From positions 339,978-403,977 of the forward strand of contig CBDAMQ010000030.1 in NCBI GenBank assembly GCA_965197275.1: a stretch of DNA of 64,000 nucleotides. The letters are read 5' to 3'. The notes under the pieces are model-generated. The model did not search any database. It saw only the letters and a list, made by a program, of their open reading frames with translations, and had not been told where the DNA came from. How positions within the stretch are numbered: the stretch's first letter is position 1; each line of letters opens with the position of its first letter. Below are positions 53,016 through 61,339 of this stretch, piece by piece. The stretch is from DASCOT01 sp965197275. GTDB taxonomy: Bacteria > Acidobacteriota > UBA890 > WLXD01. The translations under genes and the position numbers were made by a program.

Positions 53016-54902
53016 TCAGCCGGCGGTTTCTGCCACCACCGGTTTCCCCACGTAGCGCGCCACGCCATACAGAACGGCGGCGCCTGCCAGCATGCCGAAC
53101 CACCATGGCACGCCGAACCCGCTCGGCAGCGTGCCCAGACCCACCGCAACCGCACCGACCACCAGTGCATAGGGCATCTGCGTACGCACATGCTCGATGT
53201 GATCGCAGCCGGAGGCCATCGACGAGAGGATCGTGGTATCGGAGATCGGGGAGCAGTGATCGCCGAGCACGGCTCCAGCCAGGACGCACGAAACGGACGA
53301 ATACAGGATGTGCATCTGCCCGGTAGCGCCGGCGGCACCCAGCACTGCCCATACGAGCGGCACCACCAGCGGCATGAGGATGCCCATGGTCGCCCAGCTC
53401 GATCCCGTAGCGAACGCCGTCATCCCGGCGAGAACGAACACCAGCGAGGGCGCCAGCGCTGGCGACAGCGAATCCACCAGGATCGAGACCAAGTAGTTGG
53501 CCGTCTGCAGTCCGCCAGAGACCGAAGCCAGCGACCACGCGAGCACCAGGATGATCATCGCGTAGAGCATTTGCTTGAGGCCGGCGTACCACGCGTCGAC
53601 GATCTCGGTCAGCGTCAGAATGCGCTGCGCGCTGGTCATCACAACCGCCGTCAGAGTGCCCAGCAACGAGGCCCACATCAGAGCCATGTTGGAGTTCGCC
53701 GTGCCAATGATGTCGCGCAGCGTATCGCCGGTACCCGTCGCGTAGAGTCCCGTCACCACCGTGACGACGAGCACCCCGAGCGGCACGATCGCGTTGATGG
53801 CGCGCACGGGCCGGTCTTCCTTGAGACGTAGCTCGTCAGCGTTGGCGGCGGCAGCCGCATCAACCTTGGCATCCGGCCCGAGAACCTGACCCGTCGTGCG
53901 AGCGCGCAGCTCGGCGGCGTGCATGGGTCCGAAGTCCCGACCCAGGCCCGCCAGCGTGAAGACCATGAACATGGTCAGGAACGGATAGAAGCTGTAGGCG
54001 ATGGAATTGAAGAAAATCCCGTAGCTCGACTCCTGGATCGCGGGGATCGGAGCTATGGCGCTACCGATAAGACCCACCTGATACCCGATCCAGGTGGATA
54101 CCAGCGCCACACAGGCCACCGGTGCCGCGGTCGAGTCGACGATGTAGGCGAGCTTCTCGCGCGAGATGCGCAGGCGATCGGTCACCTGCCGCATCGTGTT
54201 TCCCACCACCAGCGTGTTGGTGTAGTCGTCGAAGAACACCGCCACGCCGAGCGCGCCGGTGGTCAGCTGACCACGGCGCGGGTCGGTGGCAAAGCGCACG
54301 ATCAGATTGACCACGCCTTGCATGCCACCGTTCTTGATGACGATGCCGACCGTGCCGCCGATCATGAACGAGAACAGCAGGATCTGTGTCTGGCTCGGCG
54401 TGACCACGGCGCCGAGGACGTAGACCGCGTACGTGTCGAGCATGCCCTGAAACACACCCGTCGGCGTGAACCCGACCAGCGCCGCGGCACCGAACCAGAT
54501 GCCGAGGAACAACGCCGGGATCACCTGCTTGGACACCAGCGCCACGGCGATCGCCAGCACGGCCGGGAGCACCGAGACCCAGCCGGGCAGCACTCGCACA
54601 TCGGCGGTGGCTACTACTGCGCCGCCAGAGAGCAACTCCAGCCGCGACTCGCCGCGTTGCAACGTCACATCGTTGAAGGTCGCCGTGTCACCGTCGACGA
54701 CAGCCGAGTAGCCATGATCGCCGGCGTGTAGGACCAACGACGAAAGCATGCCGGGCGGGCCGGTGGCAGCGATCTGCGTCGGCACCCCCGACAGCGCTAC
54801 GGCTGGAGGCAGCAGATCGTACTCCGCCTCCTGGGCAAGCGCGGGGGCGGCAGCGAGAAGGAGGCTGAGGGTGGCTAACGAGCTCAGGCAGATACGTGAC
54901 AA
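53016..54902 (-). CDS. NhaC-family Na+/H+ antiporter with secreted-type N-terminal domain
   Basis: A 628-residue membrane protein. Residues 1-24 form a signal peptide (LSLLLAAAPALAQ), about 25-105 a small beta domain (GESRLELLSGGAVVATADV), and the rest an NhaC-type transporter with about eleven helices. The signature GDHCSPISDTTILSS and VFFDDYTNTLVVGNTMR are typical of the family that exchanges sodium or organic cations for protons. The start is a TTG at 54902; no ATG or GTG closely upstream would keep the signal peptide. The extra N-terminal domain is uncommon. Confidence 0.85.
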   Translation of the reverse strand: MSRICLSSLATLSLLLAAAPALAQEAEYDLLPPAVALSGVPTQIAATGPPGMLSSLVLHAGDHGYSAVVDGDTATFNDVTLQRGESRLELLSGGAVVATADVRVLPGWVSVLPAVLAIAVALVSKQVIPALFLGIWFGAAALVGFTPTGVFQGMLDTYAVYVLGAVVTPSQTQILLFSFMIGGTVGIVIKNGGMQGVVNLIVRFATDPRRGQLTTGALGVAVFFDDYTNTLVVGNTMRQVTDRLRISREKLAYIVDSTAAPVACVALVSTWIGYQVGLIGSAIAPIPAIQESSYGIFFNSIAYSFYPFLTMFMVFTLAGLGRDFGPMHAAELRARTTGQVLGPDAKVDAAAAANADELRLKEDRPVRAINAIVPLGVLVVTVVTGLYATGTGDTLRDIIGTANSNMALMWASLLGTLTAVVMTSAQRILTLTEIVDAWYAGLKQMLYAMIILVLAWSLASVSGGLQTANYLVSILVDSLSPALAPSLVFVLAGMTAFATGSSWATMGILMPLVVPLVWAVLGAAGATGQMHILYSSVSCVLAGAVLGDHCSPISDTTILSSMASGCDHIEHVRTQMPYALVVGAVAVGLGTLPSGFGVPWWFGMLAGAAVLYGVARYVGKPVVAETAG

Positions 54903-54955
54903 GGGTAGTCCGTCCTCGCAGGAGTGGCGATCAGGTCCGCCGAATATAGTGCCAT

Positions 54956-55564
54956 TCAGAAGCTGAGCACCAGTCCGAGCGACATCTCGAAGTTGTGCAC
55001 CGTCTTGTCGGCCGTCAGGCCGATCAGTGGCAACAGCACCGGATCGAGCTTGTCGACCTTTATCGGGGTGATGTGGTCGCGGACGTCCAGGCGTACTGCC
55101 ACCGACCCGAGCCCGAACTTCACCCCGGCGCCAACGTTGTAGCCCAGGGTGGTGTAGTTGTCAGCGTCGACGATATCGAAGGTCAAGCGGTGATACCCGA
55201 CGCCACCTGCCAGGAACGGACCGATCGGCCCAGGCACCACCTTGATCGCCATGGCGATCTCCGCGTAGGTGATGCTGGATCCGATCTGGCCGGGGGTGTC
55301 GACAAACAGGTCCGTCGGGCTATACAGAATCGAGCCCTCCGCCTGCACCAGGATCGCTCCGAGTCCAACGCGCACGCCGTAGATTCCGGCGTCGCCAAAC
55401 CCCAGGCCGACACTGCCATCCACGGCGTCGAGCACGTCATCGCCGACGACACGACCAACGGTCAGCGCGATCTCCTGCGCGTTCGCCGTAGTGGGGGCCG
55501 CCAGCGACCCCAGCAGTAACGTCGTGAAGACGGCCAGAACGATCGTTGCCCGCGCAGAGCCCAT
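54956..55564 (-). CDS. Small outer-membrane beta-barrel protein
   Basis: A 202-residue protein with a signal peptide (IVLAVFTTLLLGSLAAPTTANAQ) and alternating strands (IYGVRVGLGAILVQAEGSIL; GYNVGAGVKFGLGSVAVRLDV) ending FEMSLGLVLSF with a terminal Phe, the usual barrel-assembly signal. It resembles OmpW/OprF-like or PagP-sized eight-stranded barrels. Function unknown. It lies just upstream of the antiporter gene on the same strand. Confidence 0.75.
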   Translation of the reverse strand: MGSARATIVLAVFTTLLLGSLAAPTTANAQEIALTVGRVVGDDVLDAVDGSVGLGFGDAGIYGVRVGLGAILVQAEGSILYSPTDLFVDTPGQIGSSITYAEIAMAIKVVPGPIGPFLAGGVGYHRLTFDIVDADNYTTLGYNVGAGVKFGLGSVAVRLDVRDHITPIKVDKLDPVLLPLIGLTADKTVHNFEMSLGLVLSF

Positions 55565-55702
55565 CACCCACCCCCAAACTTAGTCACTCGTGATCTGAGC
55601 CCCCCAACAACGATCATTGTCTCGGATCCAACCCCACCTGTCATGCCCATCGGCTAAAGTAGCCGCCAGCTTCGCCGCGCTCCGCAACCAACAGAGGATC
55701 CG

Positions 55703-57142
55703 ATGCAGCGCACGCCGTTGCTCTCGATTTTGCTTCTTGCCGGTTTGCTGGCGCCCGCCGGAGCACGCTCCCAGGCTTTCGACTCGCCCCCGCCCGCAAT
55801 GGACCCGCGTATCTACGACCTCGTCGACGACGTCTCGGCGGACCGCATCGAGTCCTTTATCCGGCGACTGGTGGGCTTCGGTACCCGCCACACGTTGTCC
55901 GAGACGCAGTCGTCGACGCGCGGTATCGGCGCGGCGCGGCGCTGGATCAAGGCCGAGTTCGACAACATCTCGGAGCAGTGCAACGGGTGTCTCGAGGTGA
56001 GCTTCCAGCGCTATGTGCAGAAAGCTGATCCGGATACCCGAATTCGCTCGGACGTCGAGATCGTCAACGTGCTGGCGATCCTTCGCGGCACCGCGCACCC
56101 GAATCGTTACGTGATCATGAGCGGCGACATCGACTCGCGCGTTTCCGACGGCCTCGACGCCACCAGCGACTCGCCCGGCGCCAACGACAACGCTTCGGGG
56201 ATGGCCGGCACGATGGAGGCGGCGCGAGTGCTGTCACGCCACCGATACGGCTCGAGCATCATCCTCGTAGGGCTCTCGGGCGAGGAGCAAGGGCTGTTCG
56301 GTGGACGTCACATGGCAGGCGTGGCACGCGAGGAGGGCTGGGACATCGTCGGCATCCTGAACAACGACATGATCGGCAACATCGAGGGAGTCGACGGCGT
56401 GATCTCCAACGACACCTTCCGAGTGTTCTCCGAGCCCACACCGGTCACCGAGTCGGAGGACGCGCGCCGTCGCAGACGCACGACCGGCGGCGAGATTGAC
56501 GGTGTGTCGCGCCAGCTCGCCCGTCATGTGGCGCGCATCACCGATCTCTACCTGACCAACCTGCGCGCCATCATGATCTATCGGCTCGACCGCTTCGGGC
56601 GCGGTGGTCATCACCGCCCGTTCAACGACGCCGGGTTCGCCGGCGTGCGCATCATGGAGACGCACGAGAACTACACCCGCCAGCACCAGGACCTGCGGGT
56701 CGAGGACGGCGTCCGCTACGGCGACGTGCTCGAGGGCGTCAACTTCGACTACGCCCGCAAGCTCACGGCGGTGAACGTGTCCTCGCTGGCGGCGTTGGCC
56801 TGGGCGCCGCCGCAGCCGGCAGAGGTGGCAATCGCTGGCGCCGTGCGCCCCGCCGCTACGCTGCGTTGGCTGCGCGTCGACTCGCCGCTGGTGGCCGGGT
56901 ACAAGGTGTACTGGCGCGAGACCACCGCGCCACAGTGGCAGAAATCACGCTGGGTCGGCGCCGGCAGTGGCTGTAGCTTCGATTCGCCCGCCGGCGAGGG
57001 CTGCCGCGAGTTCACCCTCGACGGGCTGGTGATCGACAACTTCCTGTTCGGGGTCGCCGCCGTCGGGCACGACGGCAACGAGAGCGTCGTGGTCTTCCCG
57101 CGGTCCTCGCCGCAGCTGACGCCGCCACGGTTCCGGCGCTAG
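55703..57142 (+). CDS. Secreted M28-family zinc peptidase
   Basis: The 479-residue protein has a signal peptide (LLSILLLAGLLAPAGARSQA) and an M28 aminopeptidase core: MSGDIDSRVSDGLDA, PGANDNASGMAGTMEAARVL (metal Asp), LSGEEQGLFGG (catalytic Glu pair), ILNNDMIGN and HHRPFNDAGFAGVRIM. In most M28 enzymes the first ligand is His (GHYDS); here it is Asp (GDIDS), a variant seen in related environmental proteins. The C-terminal 100 residues form a fibronectin-like domain. It would cleave peptides in the periplasm or outside. Confidence 0.85.
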   Translation: MQRTPLLSILLLAGLLAPAGARSQAFDSPPPAMDPRIYDLVDDVSADRIESFIRRLVGFGTRHTLSETQSSTRGIGAARRWIKAEFDNISEQCNGCLEVSFQRYVQKADPDTRIRSDVEIVNVLAILRGTAHPNRYVIMSGDIDSRVSDGLDATSDSPGANDNASGMAGTMEAARVLSRHRYGSSIILVGLSGEEQGLFGGRHMAGVAREEGWDIVGILNNDMIGNIEGVDGVISNDTFRVFSEPTPVTESEDARRRRRTTGGEIDGVSRQLARHVARITDLYLTNLRAIMIYRLDRFGRGGHHRPFNDAGFAGVRIMETHENYTRQHQDLRVEDGVRYGDVLEGVNFDYARKLTAVNVSSLAALAWAPPQPAEVAIAGAVRPAATLRWLRVDSPLVAGYKVYWRETTAPQWQKSRWVGAGSGCSFDSPAGEGCREFTLDGLVIDNFLFGVAAVGHDGNESVVVFPRSSPQLTPPRFRR

Positions 57143-57160
57143 CGAGCCCGGCTACCGACC

Positions 57161-58552
57161 ATGGGCCAAGCTTCGACGCTGGCACAAGCCGTCGCAGACG
57201 AGTTGAGCTCCACGCTCGGGGATCGCTTCACAACGGCCGAGGCAGTGCGTAGCCACCACGCGCACGGCGAAGGTTGGGACCTACCGGTGCTCCCGGGCGG
57301 CGTGTGCTTTCCGCAGGCTACTGAAGAGGTCGCTGCGATCGTCGGCATCTGCGCGCAGCATCGCACTCCGATCGTGCCGTTCGGCGCCGGCAGCTCGCTC
57401 GAAGGGCACGTCGTTCCGCCCGCCCACGGCGTGTCCGTCGACATGACGCGCATGAGCCGCATTCTGGAGGTCAGCCAGGAAGACCTCGATTGTCGCGTGC
57501 AAGCGGGGGTGACCCGGCAGCAGCTCGACGCACATGTACAACCGCTCGGACTCTTCTTTCCGGTGGACCCGGGCGCCGATGCGACCCTCGGCGGCATGAC
57601 CGCCACCGGCGCCTCCGGAACCACGACGGTGCGGTATGGGGCGATGCGGGAGAACGTGCTCGGGCTCACCGTGGTCCTCGCCGACGGCAGCGTCGTGCGC
57701 ACCGGCGGGCGGGCTCGGAAGTCGTCGGCGGGCTACGACCTCACCCGCCTGTTGATCGGCTCGGAGGGCACGCTCGGAATCATCACCGAGATACAGCTTC
57801 GGCTGCGCGGCATACCGGAAGCGATCTCGGCCGCCGTCTGCCAGTTCGATCGCATCGAGGGTGCGGTGAACACGGTCATCGAGGCCATCCAGATTGGCGT
57901 CGACCTGGCCCGCAGCGAGCTCGTTGACGAGGTGGCGATGAAGAGCTTTGCGCTGCACTTCGGGCTCGACGAGTACGCTCAGCAGCCGACTCTGTTCCTG
58001 GAATTCCACGGCACGCCGGATTCGATACAGGAGCAGGATCGCCTGGTTACCGAGATCTGCGCTCGCAACGGCGGATCGGAGTTGCGTCGCGCCACCCGGA
58101 CCGAAGATCGCAACCGCCTCTGGAAGGCGCGCCACGATGCCTATTACGCCGGCATCGCGTTGGCGCCGGGCAAGCGAAGCATGATCACCGACGCCTGCGT
58201 ACCGCTGTCCCGACTCACCGAGTGCATCGAGCAAACCCTGGCCGACATCGAGCAGACCGGGCTCTTCGCCCCCCTCGTGGGGCACATCGGCGATGGCAAC
58301 TTCCACTGTCAGGTCATGTGTGATCCCGATGACGAGACCGATGTCGCTACCGCGGAGTCGTTCGTTACCCGGCTCGCCGAACGCGCCATCGACATGGGTG
58401 GAACCTGCACCGGCGAGCACGGAGTCGGCGCCGGCAAGATCGACCTCGTCGAACGTGAACACGGACCGGCGGTGGAGGCGATGCGCGCGATAAAACGGGC
58501 CCTGGACCCGCTCAACATCATGAACCCGGGAAAAGTGCTGCGGCTCAGCTAG
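57161..58552 (+). CDS. FAD-linked D-lactate/glycolate oxidase-type dehydrogenase
   Basis: The 463-residue protein has the vanillyl-alcohol-oxidase-type FAD-binding domain (VPFGAGSSLEGHVVPPAHG; GGMTATGASGTTTVRYG; SEGTLGIITEIQLRLRG) and the catalytic C-terminal part (VGHIGDGNFHCQVM; GTCTGEHGVGAGK; LNIMNPGKVL). It resembles D-lactate dehydrogenase (cytochrome) and GlcD and would oxidise a 2-hydroxy acid, passing electrons to a membrane or soluble acceptor. No GlcE/GlcF genes follow, which favours the single-subunit D-lactate type. Confidence 0.87.
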   Translation: MGQASTLAQAVADELSSTLGDRFTTAEAVRSHHAHGEGWDLPVLPGGVCFPQATEEVAAIVGICAQHRTPIVPFGAGSSLEGHVVPPAHGVSVDMTRMSRILEVSQEDLDCRVQAGVTRQQLDAHVQPLGLFFPVDPGADATLGGMTATGASGTTTVRYGAMRENVLGLTVVLADGSVVRTGGRARKSSAGYDLTRLLIGSEGTLGIITEIQLRLRGIPEAISAAVCQFDRIEGAVNTVIEAIQIGVDLARSELVDEVAMKSFALHFGLDEYAQQPTLFLEFHGTPDSIQEQDRLVTEICARNGGSELRRATRTEDRNRLWKARHDAYYAGIALAPGKRSMITDACVPLSRLTECIEQTLADIEQTGLFAPLVGHIGDGNFHCQVMCDPDDETDVATAESFVTRLAERAIDMGGTCTGEHGVGAGKIDLVEREHGPAVEAMRAIKRALDPLNIMNPGKVLRLS

Positions 58553-58612
58553 CGGACCGTGAATGCGTAGTGGTGCGGGACGAGTCGCGACCGGTGGGCC
58601 CGCTAGGGCCTG

Positions 58613-59188
58613 CTAGGCCGCGGCGCCGATATTCGACGTGCGCGAGCCGCCGAATGCACGGACGAGCAGGTACAGCAGGCCGACCGCGACCGTGAAGGTC
58701 ACCACCGGTATGAAGATCGACAGCACCGAGCCCCACAGGCTCACGATGTCCTCGGCAACGCTCAGCACCGGGTTCCCGAGGCCGGCCGTAGATCCACTAG
58801 AGACCAACCGAGCGCCGGCCTTGGCCGCGTGCACTCCGCCCGCCACCGAACCGCCAAGGATCACGCCCATAACCAGTCCGGTGATCGGATCCAGGGCGGT
58901 CAGCGAGGATGCCGCGGCGATGGCGCCGGCCACAGGTCGCGCCAACGTGCCCGCTACGTCGAGTAGATGATCGACGGCGGGGAGCTTGTCGCCCAGCATC
59001 TCCACAACGACCGCGAGGCCGAAGACGGTCAGCGCCGAAGTCGACGCCATCCACTCGAAGCGTGTGCCGAGCGGGATGACCTCGAGTCGGCCGGCCAGCC
59101 CAACGACGAGCAACGGAAGGAAGGCACGCAGACCGGCAGACGCCGCCAGGCCAACGCCCATCATCAGCTGCCACGCCAGTTCGACCAT
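58613..59188 (-). CDS. DUF4126 membrane protein
   Basis: A 191-residue protein with four or five helices and the DUF4126 pattern AWQLMMGVGLAASAGLRAFL, VEMLGDKLPAVDHLLD, GAIAAASSLTALDP and GGVHAAKAGARLVSS. Function is unknown. ATG 59188 lies just before a short IS-end-like sequence. Confidence 0.8.
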   Translation of the reverse strand: MVELAWQLMMGVGLAASAGLRAFLPLLVVGLAGRLEVIPLGTRFEWMASTSALTVFGLAVVVEMLGDKLPAVDHLLDVAGTLARPVAGAIAAASSLTALDPITGLVMGVILGGSVAGGVHAAKAGARLVSSGSTAGLGNPVLSVAEDIVSLWGSVLSIFIPVVTFTVAVGLLYLLVRAFGGSRTSNIGAAA

Positions 59189-59197
59189 GCCGAGATC

Positions 59198-59221
59198 CTA
59201 GCAGGCCGTGGTGAAAGTGTG
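59198..59221 (+). mobile_element. Lone MITE/IS end with adjoining CTAG
   Basis: CAGGCCGTGGTGAAAGTGTG at 59202-59221 matches the left end of the element at 7888 at 19 of 20 bases. It is preceded by CTAG (59198-59201), and another CTAG stands 5 bp after it (59227-59230). No partner end is nearby, so it may be a remnant of excision or a solo end. Confidence 0.55.
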
Positions 59222-59226
59222 GCGTG

Positions 59227-59949
59227 CTAGCAGCCAGACGCGAGCGACGGCGAATCGTACAAGGTGTCGACCACCAAGTCGGCGATTCGACGCAACAGCG
59301 CCGGATTGTTGGCGTGCTTCTGGTTGATCTCGAGCTCGATGCCGACGAACCGCTCGGGAGTATGCGCCCGCCGCATTGCCGGCAGGATACCGTCGGCGGT
59401 GCCGCTGTAGGGCCGGTTGTGCCACACGACGAGGTCCGTCAGGCGCTCGAACCGCGCCTTGACCTCGTCGCATACCGAGCGCTCGATACCCCAGTTCGGA
59501 TCATGCAACAGCCCGAGATCGTTGCCGCGCTCCTTGCCTGCGAGGGAGGGCGTGAAGGTGTGGACACAGACCTGCACGCAGCGTCCGTGCCGCGCGACGA
59601 TCTGTTCGGCGTCGGTTGCCACTCCATCGCGGTACGGTCGGTAGTAGCGATCGATCCGAGCCTGGCGGTCAGCGGCGCTAAGCCCATAGTTGAACGGCAC
59701 CCGGTGACCGTCGGAGACGCGTCGAATCAGCATCCGATTGTCGACCGACCGGTTCAGGTCGACCACCAGGCGCGAGAACTCGCCGCACCAAAGCGGTGCG
59801 CGCATACGCTTGGCGACGCGAGCGGCGATGGCCTTGGCGCCCGGGTCCCACGCAATGTGTGACTGGCGCAGACATCGCTCGAGCGTGAAACCCGCCGGAA
59901 GACGGTTCGAGGCGTGCTCACAGGTCACCAGTACCTGCTCGCGAACCAT
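59227..59949 (-). CDS. N-formylglutamate amidohydrolase-family protein
   Basis: A 240-residue protein starting at ATG 59949 with VLVTCEHASNRLP, the family start; LVVDLNRSVDN, VPFNYGLS, VHTFTPSLAGKERGNDLGLL and VGIELEINQKHAN follow. Family members hydrolyse N-formyl amino acids such as N-formylglutamate; the exact substrate is unproven here, and no histidine-degradation genes are nearby. The last bases lie in the CTAG next to the MITE end. Confidence 0.83.
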   Translation of the reverse strand: MVREQVLVTCEHASNRLPAGFTLERCLRQSHIAWDPGAKAIAARVAKRMRAPLWCGEFSRLVVDLNRSVDNRMLIRRVSDGHRVPFNYGLSAADRQARIDRYYRPYRDGVATDAEQIVARHGRCVQVCVHTFTPSLAGKERGNDLGLLHDPNWGIERSVCDEVKARFERLTDLVVWHNRPYSGTADGILPAMRRAHTPERFVGIELEINQKHANNPALLRRIADLVVDTLYDSPSLASGC

Positions 59950-60049
59950 GACCACCCGCGCTCCCCGGTTGCCCCGTACCTCGGCGCGGCGGCGCCGACG
60001 GTCGGGTATTGTAGCCAGCGGCTGGTGAACCCGCTGACAGGAGAGAGCT

Positions 60050-61339
60050 TTGGCGGCCACGTCCGCGGCGGCACAACGCGTTCCTGGAAGCGACCGCCCC
60101 GGCGCGATGCGGGTAGCAATGGTCATCCAGCGCTTCCGACCGAGCTTCTCGGGCCAGGGTGTACAGCTCGAGGCCTTGGTGCGCGAGCTTGCGGGGCGCG
60201 GTATCGAGGCCACCATCTACACTGTCGCTCCGCCAGGTGTGAGATCGGGCCTGGAAGCGTGTCCCGGCTACTCGATTCGCCGTCTGCGGGTCGGGTTGCT
60301 GCCCGGACGCCGACCGTGGATGCCCGTATTCGCGGCACGCGTGCTACTGGCCCTGATGCGCGATCGACCCGACGTGGTGCACGTTCACACGCTGACCGAT
60401 GGACTGTACGGTGCCTGGGTGTACTCGCGACTATTTCGCATCCCGTTAATCTTCGAGATGACGCTGCTCGGCGATGACGACCCGATCTCCGTACGGGCCA
60501 ACCCATCACGTCCACGGGCGCTGCGCTGGCGGATGTACCGAAGCTGTGATGGCTACGTAGCGATGTCGCGCGCGTTCCACGAACCCTACCGGCAGGCCGC
60601 GCTGCCCGCCGACCGGCTTCGGCTCATCCCGCAGGGAGTCGACACGGAGCGATTTCGCGCCGTCGACGAGCAGCATCGTGCACGGACACGACGCCAGCTG
60701 GGCGTTGAGCCTGACGCGCCGCTCGTGGTTTTCGTCGGCTCGCTGCTGCACAGGAAGGGCATCGATGTCCTGTTGCGTGCCTGGGTCGCGATCAACGTCC
60801 GGCAATCGCATGCCCACCTGTTGCTGGTGGGCAACGATACGTTCGAGGCCGACAGCCCCGAGCACGAGCTTTTGCGGCGCTGCCTGGCCGAGCTGCCGGC
60901 AGCGGCGAGGGACCGAGTCCACCGGCTCGGGCTCCGTGAGGACACTGACGCCCTGATCGGCGCTGCCGACGTGTTCGTGTTGCCGACGCGACGCGAGGGC
61001 TTCGGCTCGGCGATCATCGAGGCGATGGCGTGCGCGCTTCCCTGTGTGGTGACCGAGCTGCCCGGAATCACCGACTTCATCTTCGCCAGCCCGACGAGCG
61101 CCAACCTCGAGCTCGGCGGCGATGTGGACGGCGTGGTCGTGGCACAGGAGGATCCGCAACAGCTCGCCGAAGCGGTCGGCGGCCTACTTGCCGATGCCGC
61201 GCTACGCAGCGTCCTGGGTCAGGCGGCCAGGGCCCGCGTCAGCCAGAGGTTCGACATACGTACGGTCGCCACCAGCTATCTATCGTTGTACGACGAGCTA
61301 CGCGGCGGCAGGAGGCGCAATGGAACGCCCCGGGACTGA
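60050..61339 (+). CDS. GT4 glycosyltransferase
   Basis: The enzyme has MVIQRFRPSFSGQGVQLEAL, VHVHTLTDGLYGAWVYS, IPQGVDTERFR, VVFVGSLLHRKGIDVLLRAW and RREGFGSAIIEAMACALPCV with the EX7E pair. TTG 60050 follows AGGAGAGAG with good spacing and gives 429 residues; ATG 60107 (RVAMVIQRF) aligns with the usual start of the family but has no clear ribosome-binding site. It opens the second glycan cluster, and the next gene starts inside its 3' end. Confidence 0.83.
   Translation: MAATSAAAQRVPGSDRPGAMRVAMVIQRFRPSFSGQGVQLEALVRELAGRGIEATIYTVAPPGVRSGLEACPGYSIRRLRVGLLPGRRPWMPVFAARVLLALMRDRPDVVHVHTLTDGLYGAWVYSRLFRIPLIFEMTLLGDDDPISVRANPSRPRALRWRMYRSCDGYVAMSRAFHEPYRQAALPADRLRLIPQGVDTERFRAVDEQHRARTRRQLGVEPDAPLVVFVGSLLHRKGIDVLLRAWVAINVRQSHAHLLLVGNDTFEADSPEHELLRRCLAELPAAARDRVHRLGLREDTDALIGAADVFVLPTRREGFGSAIIEAMACALPCVVTELPGITDFIFASPTSANLELGGDVDGVVVAQEDPQQLAEAVGGLLADAALRSVLGQAARARVSQRFDIRTVATSYLSLYDELRGGRRRNGTPRD

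Noticed and set aside
53919..54731. Long + strand open frame over the antiporter gene
   Set aside because: It is antisense to a well-conserved NhaC protein, and its translation is rich in His, Arg and Asp without any motif, as expected for a high-GC shadow frame.
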